Positions 20,290-32,465 of a stretch of DNA of 64,000 bases are shown here, one piece after another. The position numbers and the translations under genes were made by a program. The DNA lies in assembly GCA_018136815.1 (NCBI GenBank), contig CM030935.1:4166299-4230298 (forward strand), in the 5' to 3' direction. The notes beneath the pieces were generated by a model, which was given only the letters and a program-made list of their open reading frames with translations, did not search any database and was not told the origin of the DNA. Origin of the DNA: Isochrysis galbana. Lineage: Eukaryota > Haptophyta > Isochrysidales > Isochrysidaceae. How positions within the stretch are numbered: the stretch's first letter is position 1; every line of letters starts with the position of its first letter.

Positions 20290-23200
20290 ATGGCGTCGGT
20301 GTGGTGGCCGTTGCTGGCGGCGCTGGCGTGTGGCGGTGTTTGCGGCTCAATGTGTCGATTCGGGGTACCACGGGACGTATCAGGCCGCCTCTGGGAGCCT
20401 CTGACGCCCATGACTCCAGAGTTCGCCTCAGTCGCCCAGGCGCAGTTCGAGGCTCTCGGCGTGCGGCTTCGCGCCTCCCGGGCGGCAATCTTCTTCCGCC
20501 GTGAGAACCCGCGGACGGGATCGCTCGAGTTCGTTGCGGCCGCAGTCTGGCCAGCAACACAACGCGTCTGGATCGTCGGTGAGGGCGTGCTCGCCTCGGT
20601 CGATAGCCCATCCCTGCCGGGTGGCACCGATGCGGGCGAGCTGCTCCCCACGTACCCATTCCTCACGCGCGCCGCCTCCACCCTGCCGGAGTCGGGCCTA
20701 TCGGTGCCACTCGTGCATGGGTCGACAGTGCTCGGAGTGCTTGCAGTCTGGCGTGCGGCGGCGCGGCCTGCCAGTGACGAGGTCGCGAGGGTCGACGGCG
20801 GTGCCGACGGATCATTGCGACCCGCGTTCGCCAAATCTGCGGATGATGCTGAACAGGGGGAAGCGGACGACGCTTCAGCAGGGAGTCGGATAGGCACACA
20901 AGCGACGCGCTCCATCCCGCACCCCGGCGCATCAGGCCCACTCGATGGCTGGAGCGCCTCCGAGCTGCAAGAGCTGGAGGTGAGTGTTTTACAGTTTGAT
21001 GCCGACGATGCCTTCTGGCACTAGGTGGAAATGCGAGGAGGCCCATGCCCACAGTTCGCTTGTGCGAGCGCGCAAGTTGCGCGCGGCGTCCGCAAAATGC
21101 CCGGGAGATGCGTAGTGGCCCACACTCACCCACACACCCACTCACCCACCCCTCTTTTCTCGCAGGTGTGTGCTCAGACCCTCGCCGTGGCCGCTCTCTT
21201 CGATCGACGGTATACAGGGGGTGTTGGCTATGCAGCGGCAGCGGCGGCGGCGGAAGCAGCCAACAGCTATGCGAGTTCGGCTCGCAACGGAGTGTCTCAC
21301 CGCGAGGCTTCTCGACAGATTGGAGCGAGGGGCATGGCCGGTGATTCCGATGTTAGCGCAGACTCAAGATCCCGCGCTGTTCTGAGGACACCGTGTTCGC
21401 CGGAAGTCGACGGGCGAAATGGCAAACGGCAAGGCAGCTTGAAGGGCGAATACGCGCCACGTCGCAAGCAGGGCGACGACAGACGTGAACGTGCCGTCTC
21501 CGGCCTGGAACTTGCGGAGCTCCGTCAGCTGCTGGCTTCCTCGGTACATCAGCTACGCTCGCCGGTCGCCGCCACTAGGACGTTATGCAAACTCCTGCTT
21601 CGGTAAGCGTAGCGCCGAAGTATCACCTTTGCCATATACCTTCACGGCACCCCCACGAATACGAATCCCTCAAGGTCCTTGCCGTCTGCTAAGCTCCAAA
21701 CACCGACCTCACTGCCACAGGCGAGTCCCTCTCTCGGACTCCGTGTCGCGTGCGCTCCTCCGCGACATCCTGCTGCAAGCCGAACGAACAGAAGACTTGT
21801 TGGTACCGCTGGACGCCCTTGCCAAAGCCAAGGTGAAGGCCCTACCCCGTGCGTTGGCATTTGGCTAGCACGGCAAGGGCAGAATTGTGGCTTCCCACGC
21901 GCCTGCTTTGACGGCCCCTTGTTGATCCACGGGCCCGTCATAGAAGGGCCAGGTAACTCCGTCTCCTCACACCTCAGGGCGCGTGTTTCTTGCTTTGGTC
22001 TTCCGGAACCCTGGTTCCCAACACTTCTTACCGCACGCCCTGCTTCTCAGTTGTTGCCTGTCGCGAACGAGGGACTCGGGCTACTCCGTGCTGCGGCCGA
22101 CCTTTTTCTCGATCAGTCCAACACCACGTCGGATGCGTCGCCCTCGACGGAAGAGGAACATTCGAAGACGGCGGCTCCTGCACACCAGGTCGAATCGTCG
22201 CCGCTCCCACTCATCGATGTAAAGACGTCCCCCTCAAAGGCTTCTACGAACTCAATTTTCAGCGGGGATTCGGCGGCTGCCGCCACCACTGTCGACCCAA
22301 CTCGGCACGTTACAGTGCCGGTTTGCTTTGTTTCGGACGTGTTGAGTGAGATTGGCTCCGTTGGCGCTGCACTCGCTGTGTCGAACGGGCAGTTGCTATT
22401 CGCATCGTGCGACGAGGATAGCCCAGGTGAGCAGCGGCGGACGGGCTCCGCCCAAGCCATTGGTGCTGGGTCCAGCGATGGTTGGGGACAGGGGCGGGCT
22501 CGCCTGCCTGTATAATCGAATAGCCGAGGTCCTCCTAGCAACTCGGGCGTGATGCTGGACGCGCGGGGAAGATCTTCAATAGGGGTGACAAGCATGTAGA
22601 GCTCAGCATCACACGGCTACACCGCGTGCGCTAAATGACAACCCCCGATGTGCTCGAGTGGTAGGAGTTCGTGCCTCCGAACGGGCGTTGCGTGAAGTGC
22701 TTACTAACCTTCTCGACAATGCCATGAAGTACGCGACCCCCGTCGTCAGCGAGGTCCACCCCAACGGTGACATAGTGCAGAGCGGCAAGGATCGCGCAAC
22801 GCGAAGCGATGGCAACGCCGAGCTCGACCTGAAGGAGCCATCGGTCGGCGCCGAAGCCGTAAGCCCAAACGCCTCCGCCGCTCCTGATTCCGCCCCGAAA
22901 GGAGCGAGCACATCACGAAGTGCTTGGGCGGCGGCGCAGCGGACTCGTCTCTCGGGCAGGCCGTGCGTCACGATTGACTGTGCATGGGTAGAGGAGCAGT
23001 CTCGCGTTTGCGCTCGAGTTTGGAATTCCTTTCATTGGAGAATGGAGGAAAGTGAGTTCAAACGTGCATTCGAATGGGGATATCGTGGTGATAGGGCTGC
23101 CACAGTGCCTGGAGGGCTGAAGGGCGAGAGAGGCCATGGTGGCGATGCGAAGCGCGAGGACTCGCTCGTCGTGGAAGGAGAAGGCATCGGGCTACACTAT

Positions 23201-23431
23201 GCACACGAGCTAATTGCTCGGATGGGGGGGACGCTTGAGTTGCTGAACGAGCCGATGCCCGAGTGGGCTGCACAGCGGCGTGCTGCATTGCTTGGACTTC
23301 CGCTAAGTGCAGGCGACGTGTCAATCATCGATCCCACGCGGCCGTGGGGCATCTCTGCCGTTATCAGGTTGCCACGCGCCATGTCTAGCGCCTTGCCCGC
23401 CGATGGCGCCTCGGAAGGAAGAATCGTCTAG
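20290..23431 (+). CDS. GAF-domain sensor histidine kinase, chloroplast sensor kinase (CSK)-like
   Basis: Five exons joined in phase: 20290-20979, 21166-21602, 21721-21832, 22051-22426, 22665-23431; 793 residues. A GAF domain lies at about residues 45-150 (FEALGVRLRASRAAIFF ... LSVPLVHGSTVLGVLAVWR). The dimerisation/phospho-acceptor helix at about 350-376 reads SSVHQLRSPVAATRTLCK, and its His is present. The N box VLTNLLDNAMKYA is at about 550-562. The G-type box GEGIGLHYAHELIARMGG is at about 711. GAF plus this H box matches the CSK/Hik2 family, which senses plastid redox state in plants and algae. The first 20 residues are hydrophobic (WWPLLAALACGGVCGS), compatible with an ER signal of a bipartite plastid targeting sequence. 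Low-complexity spacers separate the helix and the ATPase parts. Confidence 0.8.
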
Positions 23432-23489
23432 TAGCGTGCTAGTGCTAGAATGCCTTACTTCCAACTCGTTCACTCCTTAGTTTGTCCTC

Positions 23490-23575
23490 AGCGGAGTGAC
23501 GTGATGACAATTCCCACCGCGCGGAGTGACGGTTCCCCCCGCGTAGAGTGACGACTGTTCCCACCGCACGCACCA
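23490..23575 (+). repeat. Short GCGGAGTGACG repeat, three copies
   Basis: AGCGGAGTGACG, GCGGAGTGACG and GTAGAGTGACG, each followed by a TTCCCMCCGC-like block, just after the kinase stop. Confidence 0.6.
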
Positions 23576-23708
23576 TTATCCGTTATTACATTTCTGCACG
23601 TAGTTCTCGCGTGCTCCCTGCTGTGCTACTGATAGTGTCGCGTGCGCTACTATGAATGTGCACATTTGTGTATGTAGTCGGGATCTTTGATTCTGCAATC
23701 GAAAGTAT

Positions 23709-24053
23709 GAACCTACTATTAGAGTAGGGGTCATGGGGGGGTGCCTCGCGCCCCTCCCCTCAGGCACTAACGCCCCTCCGGGGGGGCCTGTCCGTCATCC
23801 TCATGCCATGCCTTTTGCCTTGTGGCATGTGCTGAGCATTCATCACACCCAGCCAAACTGTCTGCTAGACTCTTCCAGACGGCACAACGCGACGCGCACA
23901 CCTTCGCCCAGCCCCATACCAAAGCGTACTGACTCTCCCCCTCCAGCTCTGAATCACAGACCGTCAAGCACGACTTGGACGGCCCCCAAGGCCAGCGGGG
24001 CGAGCGAGGGGGAGGCAGGGGGGGCCAGGGGCAAAGCCCCAGCCTCCATATAA
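23709..24053 (+). mobile_element. Dispersed element R1, diverged 5' half
   Basis: AACCTACTATTAGAGTAGGGGTCATGG... GCCTCGCGCCC... GGGGCCAGGGGCAAAGCCCC follows the order of the 5' half of R1 copies A and B. It ends where another R1 tail in the opposite orientation begins. Confidence 0.6.
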
Positions 24054-24200
24054 GAATAATAATAATCTAACTGAGCATTAGTACCACTACTCTCACTAGC
24101 CCGGTACTAACACGACAGCCCTCAGCGCACCTGCCCGTACACCTTGGCGCCCCTCCACATCTCCCCCCTCGCAAGCCCCCGGCTCCCATTCTAACGCCCC
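24054..24200 (-). mobile_element. Dispersed element R1, 5'-truncated copy
   Basis: The last 145 bases of R1 with an AATAATAATAATCTAACTGAGC tail. It matches 45231-45410 closely until truncation, then an R2-like start follows at 24209. Confidence 0.75.
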
Positions 24201-24269
24201 ACACACAGGTTACAAAAAAACCTTCTAATATTCTTACCGCACTCGCGGCGAATGGAACCACTCTCGAAT

Positions 24270-24390
24270 TTCGAGGGGGGAAACTGCAGAGGGGGGGTGA
24301 AATGCAGAGGGGGGGGTGAAATGCAGAGGGGGGGTGAAATGCAGAGGGGGGGTGAAATGCAGAAGGGGGGGGAAGGGAATGCAGAGGGGT
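24270..24390 (+). repeat. 18-bp minisatellite GAAATGCAGAGGGGGGGT
   Basis: About six head-to-tail units with variable G-run length between 24275 and 24385. Confidence 0.85.
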
Positions 24391-24399
24391 CCAGTTCTG

Positions 24400-25243
24400 T
24401 TACCTGCATTTCTTACCTTAAACGCGTGAACAATTACCGTAATAGTAAAAATAAAACTCCAATCCTCGAATTTCGAGACGAAAATCGGCGAACCAGGACT
24501 TGAGCCCAGGGAGAATCCGAATCTGCACGTCTTGCGCGACCACGGCGAACATAGAAGAGGGTATATAGCGAAGAAAGCTCGTACTCGTGCCGAAATATTC
24601 ATGCCGAAAGGCCTGAATACAACACGCCACCGCCACCGCCACCGCCGCGGCCGTTCCCGCTCCGCCGCACGGCCGTCGCGCCCCACCCCAACCAACCGAG
24701 TATCACCCCACCCCACCGGTCTGCCGGTTTGTCTAAGCGCCGCTCACCCCAGCCACACACGCCCGCCCCGCCTTTCCCGCTCCGCACCGCCACTCCACGC
24801 AGAACCACAGCATGCATGTGGTGAGGTGCGTCGGCGAGCCGTCCGTGCCTCGGGGTAGCGGAACTCACACGGCCGCCTCTGAGCATAGTGCATAGTGTCC
24901 GATGGCGGTGCGTAGTGCGTACATTCGAGCACCCCCTCCCTCCCCGGTAGGATGCAGTGCGAGTCGCGAGGAGCAGAGTCTTTGCCCGTTGCGCCGCCCA
25001 CCGGCGACCCGTTCCCGTAGAGGCAAAGCACCCCTTGTATAGCGAGCCCCTGTGCTCCTATATACTAATTAGCTAGTGCAGCTATAAGTAGTAAGTTGTA
25101 GGTTGTCGTGTTACGATTCGAAGTCGCACGCTCAATCGACGACCAGTGGCCCTATAGTAGTAGGGCAAAGAGTTCAATCAGGTATGGGAAGGGTAAAGAA
25201 GGGGCGTGCATCTCCCAGCACTTAGCATCGAGGACGCAGGATC
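24400..25243. other. Intergenic, no gene recognised
   Basis: Candidate small frames have no motif support. A tRNA-like look near 24480-24550 was examined and dropped. Confidence 0.4.
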
Positions 25244-25426
25244 ATGTCCGTGGCCGAGAAAAAAGGCCGCATGTACACTGGAGCAAACGTCATACATCGG
25301 AGCATCATGGAGAAAGAAGCCAACATGCTCTCTCTCAGCGAGGATGTTGGGGCGCGTCACATGAAGTCATCAGCACGGGAAGCTAGCATGGAGCCACTTA
25401 TTCAACAACTATACGCAAAATGCGGT
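25244..25426 (+). CDS. Possible small exon, unknown
   Basis: An ATG opens MSVAEKKGRMYTGANV... to LIQQLYAKCG, followed by a GTGAGG donor-like site at about 25426. The peptide is not repetitive and has ordinary amino-acid use. However, it converges on the 3' end of the kinase gene and no partner exon was found. Weak call. Confidence 0.25.
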
Positions 25427-25523
25427 GAGGAAGCATCGCCCTCCCCACCGCACACGTACGCACCCATACCCGGTTGCCACAATAGGAATACGGTATGCAT
25501 CTCAAACGCCCGGTTAGTAAAGA

Positions 25524-28500
25524 TTATTGTGAAGGCTGTGGGTCGGGCAAGCCCGCCTGTTGCAAGTCGCTTGTAGTCATCATCTCGGAGGTGTCAGAGG
25601 TGCCATGACCGTTCGTAATTGCAGGAGGCAGGGGCGCGAGCTGAGGGGGGGCAATGCGATTTTGCGACGCCGGTTCAACCAGGATAGCTGAAGTCACGGA
25701 GAGCGGACTCGAGAGATGCGGCCGTAGCCGCGGACTGACGCGGGGGGAAGAGCGCTGGGATCCATGCGGTGATGGGGTGACGGACCCTCCTAAGCGACTC
25801 TCCCCTTGGGCCACGCCTGTGGTGGCGCTTGTAGCGAGGGCGGCAAGAGGAAGGTGAGGCATCCGCTGGGTCGCAACATCCCCAGGAGAGGCGCGCAATC
25901 GTCGCGGCGAGGTATTGGGCGATCGAGGCGGAGTCAAATTGGGCGGCGTCGAGTTGGGCGTTCGCTGAGTTGGCGAGCGGTAGGGCGAAAGCGGCCCGGG
26001 GAAGCGACATTGCGACGTTGGGGAACCGTGTGGAGAGGCTGAGTATGTTGAGCAAACCGAGGTGCGTCTTGAAAGCGGGCCGGGGACCCGTGAGAGAGGC
26101 GATGAGGAACGAGGCGAGAGCGAGTGTGGCGAGCGCGTAGAACGGTTCGAGGGTCTGGAGTGGAGCGCAGTAGCACTCGCGGCAATTGCCGATGTCGACA
26201 TCCTTTGGAAGAGCGGAGAGTGGACATCGCCTGATAACTCAGCGTGAGACGGGGAGATGCGCCGCTGCTGGGTATCATTTCCAGTATCTTGAATGGTCGA
26301 CATTCCCGAGAGAGCCTCGAAGATAGTACCCGCATCTCCCTCGGAGCTCCGCGGTCCTACCTGGCTCGTCGGTGGCTGCGATGCGAAGTCATGAATACCG
26401 GCTCCCATGGAGGCGGGGCTGTTGTTGCTCGTACACCCACTTATCGATCCATTAGCAGATCCGTCAGTCTCGTGGAGATGGACGCACATGTTTGTGCTCC
26501 GGCTGCCACAACCACTCTCCCCAGCAGTGGCGCTCTGCGTAGCCCGGGCACCGCTTGGACATAGTAAGATGGAAGAGGATGAGGCGGCGCTTGGAGCCGC
26601 AGGCAAGCAGTCCATGCGACCCGGATCTGACTCGGAGACCACGTCCTCACAGCCGGTTGGGTTCGCATCTGCCGAAATGGTAACGACTTTTTGTTGAATG
26701 CGATCTCGCGCGCTAGATGGCTCCGCATCATTTGCACGAGCGGAAGGCGGCGGCGAGGTATCAATGGCCGAAGCACGCTCAGTATACTCGAGCGTCTTCT
26801 GCAAGAGCGCCGGAATGTTCTCATAGGTGAAGTTGATGAACTCGGGGTCCTCCTCGTAATCAGCATCCGCAACCGGCTCGGACTCTTCAGTCAGAGAAGA
26901 GTGCGTTTGGTCGGTGCCGTTGAGCGCCAGCACGGGCGAAGCGCCTGCAGTCGGCTTCTCGGCGATGGGGGACGCTCCATCGTCAGAAGATGACTTGCTC
27001 GAACACAGGGACGATGCTGATGAACCTGGATGACGCCCCGCTGCTAACGGCGGCTGGGGCTTAGGGACAAAGTAAGACGTGTCGTCCGAAGCCTGTACTT
27101 TGGGCACGAAAGGTACGGCACCCTGACGCTCTTGCAACAGCTGCCAGTCGATCCCATTGTCGTCGAAGAAGGGATGATTACAAAGAGAGTCAATGGCATC
27201 GGCTCCGAGGCGATGCTCCGGGAGCGGGTGGAGTAGCTCTCGGATGAGCGACATCGCGTGCGGGGATAAGTGCCCTTCCTCCTCTGGCCACCGGATTGCC
27301 TCACCATTGGTGTGTTCAAGGATATGCTCAAAAACCTACGGGGAGTAGATGGGACGGGGCTGCGTGAGAGGTTGGGCTTGCGCGAGATGTTGGGCGAACA
27401 AGTAGCCTCCAGTGGCGTAGGGCAATTTCCCACGTTGCCACCACCCTCAGGTTTAGCAAACGGCACATGCGTCGCAGAATGCTCCGCATGCTCACCTCCT
27501 CGACGGTCTTACCCGTGAAAGGCGTGTATCCTGTGAGGAGTTCGAAAGTGAGACAACCCAGGGCCCACAAGTCGACGCCTTTGCCGTGCCTCTCGCCCAA
27601 AAGCAATTCGGGCGCCATGTAATCCGGAGTGCCCACCGTTGCCCGCATCTCCGACTGTTGTGTCGGAACAGCGGGCGGTGGACGATTCGGAGCTGCAGCG
27701 GTGCCCAATCTTGGCGACGAGGTGCTCGTGCCATCTCTTCGCCGTTCTCGCGATGGGGTGAGCGAGGGTGAGCCGAGCGGAGTGCTCCCTTCACAAGGCG
27801 TCCCGGAGCCGGCGGATGACGCGAGAACTGAACCAGAGGATGCTTGTCTCACCACCGGGTAGTCAGAGGGATTCGTTGAGTCTGCAGCGATCGCTGCGCT
27901 ATTGCCTTTCAAAGAGAGCTCTTCATCGACCGAGGACTCGCGAGAGATGAGACGAGACGATCCTCGCCGGTAGCACGAGGCGGCAGCGCCCCATGAAGTT
28001 TCCTCCGAGGCTGCTACCGTTGAAGCGGTCGGAGTTTGCGAGTTGTCGTCACGCAGGGTGCCAAATCCGCCGAGCAGACCGGAGCCCGGCAACGAGGAGG
28101 GCATGGAGGGCGTAGCGGATGGTCCAGCAGAGAGAGAACCGTATTCGCCATCGCCTGCCATAGGCTCGCGTTCAATGGGCCAGTCGGAAAGGCCGAAAAC
28201 AGACAAGCCGAAGTCTGTTAGCTTGATGTGGCCATCCTGAGCAACGGCAGCGGTCGTGGCGTAGGGTGGGTGGGGTGGGTGTTGCGTAGCGATGGGAGGA
28301 CATGCGTGCGAATCTTGTGGAATGTGAATCGGGGAGAAGATTCCCGTGCGGCGGCCAAGGCAGAAGCTGCCCTACACACGTGCTGCATGAAGTCCACTAT
28401 GCACACCTGATGAATCAGTACGTTCTCCGGCTTGATATCCCTGTGCACAACTCCTAGAGTCGAGTGAAGGTAGTGGAGGGCTAGACCGATCTCGGCGACA

Positions 28501-29498
28501 TACAGACATGTGACGTCTTCCTCGAGATATCCGACGTTTTGTAGTAGCGAATATAAGTCTCCGCCATTGACGAACTCCATCACCATGTAGAGGTTTTTGG
28601 CAGATTGAAATGAATAATATAGAGAGACCACAAAAGGATGCTCAGCGGTGGCCAATACCTGCGCGGAATGGATGTGGGGAAGGTAGGGAGAAGGAGGCCA
28701 GGACAAACCACACCCTAATGCGTGTCTAGAGGAGGACGAGTAAGGAAAGGCGCGTGCCGTGGCAAGCTAGGAGTCAAGAGTGAGGGCAGATACCTGTCGC
28801 TCCGTTTTGATGCGTTCCAGATTGTTCTTACGACGTGTGTGAGACTTGCGCATCACTTTGATAGCGTAGAGGTCCCGTGTCGTCTTCTTCGCTGCCAGAA
28901 CGACGTGGCCATAGGCACCTCGTGAGATTGGCTTAAGGATTTCGAACGAGTCTATCGTCACAGGCTGATGAGACTTGCGCCAGGTTCCAGCAATGCCGGA
29001 ACCGGGGCAGGCACGGCCGGCAATGCCTGACGAGGAGCCATTACGAGAATGACGTCCAGCAACACCCGAGGAAGCACCATTGAATCTACCGGCCAAACCG
29101 GAACTGGCGGAGCCGTATCTGCGACAAGCGAGCCCGGATGACGAGGAGCGCTGCGAGCCAGTGAGAGAAGCTTCGAATTCATCCGGCCCAAAGCGCCGTC
29201 TCGGCAGCAAGGCCGAGCGGTCACCCACTACCTCTGGCCCCCAAAAGGTGCGCAGCTGGCCTAGGCAATCGGCGAGCTGCTCGGAGAAGTTGAAGGTACG
29301 GGTTAATACACCGCCAGCGCCGCCAACGCCACCGGAAGAGGAGGCGCCCTCATGCGAGTTGTGCGTTGTCGAGTTGGCGAGTAAATAGGCCTCGCGGCAA
29401 AGACGACGCGATTGGAGGAGCAGTTGCTCGGCAGCGGCAGCCGTCTCTGGATCGACATCTGGAGGTTCGGCAGTTTCGTCGTCGGAGTCGTAGCCCAT
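25524..29498 (-). CDS. AGC-type Ser/Thr kinase of the IRE / Rim15 / MAST-Greatwall group
   Basis: Exons 29498-28794, 28658-28407, 28236-27496 and 27335-25524 join in phase to 1169 residues. The N-terminus has SSGLAGR-type repeats (about 119-172). The kinase begins near residue 185: Gly loop ISRGAYGHVVLA, YAIKVM Lys, EFVNGGDLYSLL, HRDIKPENVLI, TDFGLSVFGLSD and VGTPDYMAPELLLG. About 190 low-complexity residues separate DFG from the activation-segment end. That split catalytic domain is the mark of Greatwall/MAST, yeast Rim15 and plant IRE kinases. A C-terminal kinase tail motif (EFINFTYEN) is followed by about 450 Ser/Pro-rich residues. The gene may start further upstream: a good acceptor (TCCGCAG) sits at 29523 in phase, and the gap at 29663-29762 could hide a 5' exon. 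Confidence 0.85.
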
Positions 29499-29662
29499 AT
29501 CCAGAAGCTCGAGCTCGCGCGCCTGCGGATCAGGTGGGGATGGAAATACGTTTTCGGCAAGTGGAAGAGGCTAGCCGACTCGTCTGATCGGTGGCTGCTA
29601 GTAGCAGTGCGCAGCAGGCCAGCCACAGCACGCCAACTATGGCATCGGCCACGAGAATGGAG

Positions 29663-29762
29663 NNNNNNNNNNNNNNNNNNNNNNNNNNNNNNNNNNNNNN
29701 NNNNNNNNNNNNNNNNNNNNNNNNNNNNNNNNNNNNNNNNNNNNNNNNNNNNNNNNNNNNNN
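29663..29762. other. Assembly gap, 100 N
   Basis: Run of exactly 100 N, upstream of the kinase gene. The real size is unknown. Confidence 0.95.
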
Positions 29763-30381
29763 TCCCGCAGTGTGCGGATAGCCCGTGGCACATGCACATG
29801 ATTGTTTCCCCCGTTGTTTGCTATCAAAAGCGCTATCATCCCTCTACACGAACATGCGTGTCCCAAGCGCTGTGGACTAGGAACAATCATCAGATAAAGG
29901 ACGCCTGGGGCGCTCGTGGCCCCCGCGCACTATGTGGTGTGGCGACGGGAACGACACGCGTGTGAACTGGCCGCTGCGGCTGTCGAGCGCCCCGCCTTGC
30001 CTTTTTGTCAGAAATGTGCTCGGCGGGCGCGCCGCCATTTGCGAACCTGTGCCCTCGTGGCGTGCTTATGACGCCTGTTTTTGCTAGTGACGACGTGGCA
30101 ATGCGCGCTGCGCCGAAGGGCAAGGCAGAAAGCTACACTAGTAGCGCTGTCAAGCCTCTCAGCCGCGCAATAACAGTTGGACCGGGAGTCGCTAGGGCGG
30201 CAAGGACTGCCAACACAGAGCCGAGTTGACAACACACGTGAGTCTGCCCATAGGCTGCCACCGTCCAGCGGGCGGGCGCTACCGTAGCGCTCATAGCGGG
30301 CGTGCTTCGTACTCAGGTTTCGTTGCCGCGGATAAGGGCACACGTGGGCAGAGAGCCCCGATGCAGATCGCTCTCTGGTTT
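29763..30381. other. Intergenic, no gene recognised
   Basis: Three-prime flank of the dihydrolipoamide dehydrogenase gene on one side and the assembly gap on the other. No supported exon. Confidence 0.4.
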
Positions 30382-31926
30382 CTAGTGGGCGGCGCGGCCT
30401 AGGCCGGCCTTGAAGGCCTCATCGAGAACCTCGCAGAGTGTTGGGTGAGTATGCACGGTCATCGCGAGCTCCTGGAGAGTAGTGCCGTGCTGGATGGCGT
30501 TGGCGCACTCTTGGATGAGATCGGCGGCGTGGATGCCAATAATGTGCACAGCGACAACCTCGTAGGTGTCCTTCTTGAAGATGACCTTGGCGATGCCCTC
30601 GCCCTCGCCCTCAGCAAGCGCCTTTGAGTTGGCCTTGAAGTTGCCCTGCGAGATGCCGATTTCCCAGCCCTCCTTCTCGGCGCGCTCGCGTGCCTGCTCC
30701 TCTGTCGGTCCAACCATGGCGATCTCGGGGTGCGTGAAGCACGCTGCCGGCACGGCGTCGTGGTTGAGCACGTGCTCGCTGCCACACATGTTCTCAACTG
30801 CGGAGATGCCCTGGGCGGACGCGGCGTGCGCGAGCATCATCTTGCCATTGAGGTCGCCGATGCACCAGAGCCCCTCGATGACGTTGCCATCCTTGTCGAG
30901 GGCACGCATCTTCTCGTCGACCGGCACGAAGCCGCGGTTGGTCTCGATGTTGACGTTTTCGAGGCCGAGGCCCTCAGAGTACGGCTTGCGGCCGGTGCAC
31001 ACCATCACGGCATCGACCTCAAGCGTCTCGACGTGCTCTTTGGTGTTGGCGTCGATCATCTTGATCGTGGCCGGCTTCTCGCCGGGGATGCCGGGCGTCA
31101 CCTCCGACGCAAAGACGTTGGTGTATGAGTCGATCTTGCGCGGGCGGATCAGCATGCGGTCAGCGAGCTGCGCGATCTGCCGGTCGAAGAAGGGCATCAT
31201 CTTGGGCATTGCCTCAATGAAAGTGACCTCCGAGCCGAGGGCGGTGTAGACGTCGGAGAACTCAAGGCCAATGTAGCCCGAGCCAATGATGGCGACCCAG
31301 TCGGGCACCCACTCCAGCTTGAGCGCCTCGTCCGAGGTGAAGACGGTCTTGCCGTCAGTCACGACGCCCGGCGGCACAAACGGGACGGAGCCCGTCGCGA
31401 GGATGACGTTCTTGGCGGAGATGGTCTTTCCGGCGCCGACGAGTTCGATCTCCGTGGGCGCCTTGAGCGAGCCCTTCTCGGGAAAGACGGTCACGCCGAG
31501 CGCCTTGAGAGATCCCTCCAGGTTGCCCTTGACGCGGTTGGCAAGCCCATTCGCGTGGTCGGCGACTGCCTGCCGGTCGAAGCTCACGTCTCCATTGACA
31601 TGGACACCGAGGGCGGCGAGATGCTTTTGGTCAGACATTTCACGGACACGTCCCGACGCTGCAAGCAGAGCCTTGGATGGCACGCATCCCCGGTTGACGC
31701 ACGTGCCGCCCACATCCTGCCCAGCGCAGACAGCGACGTTAAGTCCACGAGAGACGGCGTGGAGAGCAGCTCCGTGGCCTCCTACTCCGCAGCCGACGAT
31801 GATGAGGTCGAAGTCGGGATCGGACATGAGGGGAGAAGACGTGCGAGAGAGGTGGGACGTGGGCGGGAGCCGCCCGAAGGAGAGGGCGCTCGTCGCGGCG
31901 GAGAGCGCGAGGAGGGAGGGCAGCAT
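30382..31926 (-). CDS. LPD: Dihydrolipoamide dehydrogenase (E3), plastid type
   Basis: Single exon, 514 residues, full length. Flavoprotein E3 of the pyruvate dehydrogenase complex, reoxidising lipoyl groups with NAD+. Visible motifs: FAD Rossmann [13 protein letters not shown] (about 42-54), redox-active disulfide [13 protein letters not shown] (about 73-85), NAD-binding [12 protein letters not shown]-ribityl CIGDLNG, and C-terminal base HTHPTLCE. The NRGCVPSK form of the disulfide is typical of plastid E3, where mitochondrial E3 has NVGCIPSK. The N-terminus ([20 protein letters not shown]) is a signal-like helix ending before a Phe, as in bipartite targeting peptides of secondary plastids. 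Plastid location is inferred. Start is the only ATG ahead of the Rossmann motif with this leader. Confidence 0.93.
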   Translation of the reverse strand: MLPSLLALSAATSALSFGRLPPTSHLSRTSSPLMSDPDFDLIIVGCGVGGHGAALHAVSRGLNVAVCAGQDVGGTCVNRGCVPSKALLAASGRVREMSDQKHLAALGVHVNGDVSFDRQAVADHANGLANRVKGNLEGSLKALGVTVFPEKGSLKAPTEIELVGAGKTISAKNVILATGSVPFVPPGVVTDGKTVFTSDEALKLEWVPDWVAIIGSGYIGLEFSDVYTALGSEVTFIEAMPKMMPFFDRQIAQLADRMLIRPRKIDSYTNVFASEVTPGIPGEKPATIKMIDANTKEHVETLEVDAVMVCTGRKPYSEGLGLENVNIETNRGFVPVDEKMRALDKDGNVIEGLWCIGDLNGKMMLAHAASAQGISAVENMCGSEHVLNHDAVPAACFTHPEIAMVGPTEEQARERAEKEGWEIGISQGNFKANSKALAEGEGEGIAKVIFKKDTYEVVAVHIIGIHAADLIQECANAIQHGTTLQELAMTVHTHPTLCEVLDEAFKAGLGRAAH

Positions 31927-31929
31927 GAG

Positions 31930-32465
31930 TGGGGTGGGGAGAGGGGGAAGGGGGGGAAAGGAGGGGAGAAGAGACTTTGAACAGAGGAGAAAGAGCTGGC
32001 GGAGAAAGGAGAAATCGAGGGGGGGAGGGGGAGGGCGAGTCTCTCTCCCTCCCTCGCTCTCTCTCTCTCTCTCTCTCGGCGATCGGCCGACAGCGAAGCG
32101 GCGGCGGGCCAGGGAGGACTAGTTGGACAAAAGAAAAGAGGGAGGGTGAGAGAGAAGAGAGCGCGAAGGGAGAGGGGGGGGTGGTCGCTCTGCTTGCGGC
32201 AACAGGGGGGGAGGAGGAGAGAGAGGTGGGGGGGAGGGAGGGGGGGGGGCGATCTCGCCGCCGCCTCCCCCTCCCGCCGCCTCTCCCCCTTCCCCCTTCT
32301 CCCCCCGCCCCCCCCGCCCCCCCTTCTCCCCCCGCCCCCCCTCCCCCATTCTCTCCCCCCCCCCCCCTTCCCCTCCCCCCCCCCCCCCCCCCCCCTCCCC
32401 TTTTCTCCTGGGGGCGGATGCCCCAGAACGGGTGCGGGCCCACAGTGTACAGGGGATGCCCCTCT
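31930..32465. repeat. GA/CT and C/G-rich low-complexity 5' flank
   Basis: GGGGAGGG and CTCTCT runs (31930-32090) then long C runs (32270-32400), upstream of the E3 start. Pro- and Gly-rich open frames here are not supported as genes. Confidence 0.8.

Noticed and set aside
24476-24560. tRNA-like look (GGACTTGAGCCC with GGCGAACC)
   Set aside because: No acceptor stem pairing and no coherent anticodon arm could be drawn.
30566-31249. 227-residue plus-strand ORF
   Set aside because: Antisense shadow of the dihydrolipoamide dehydrogenase coding sequence.
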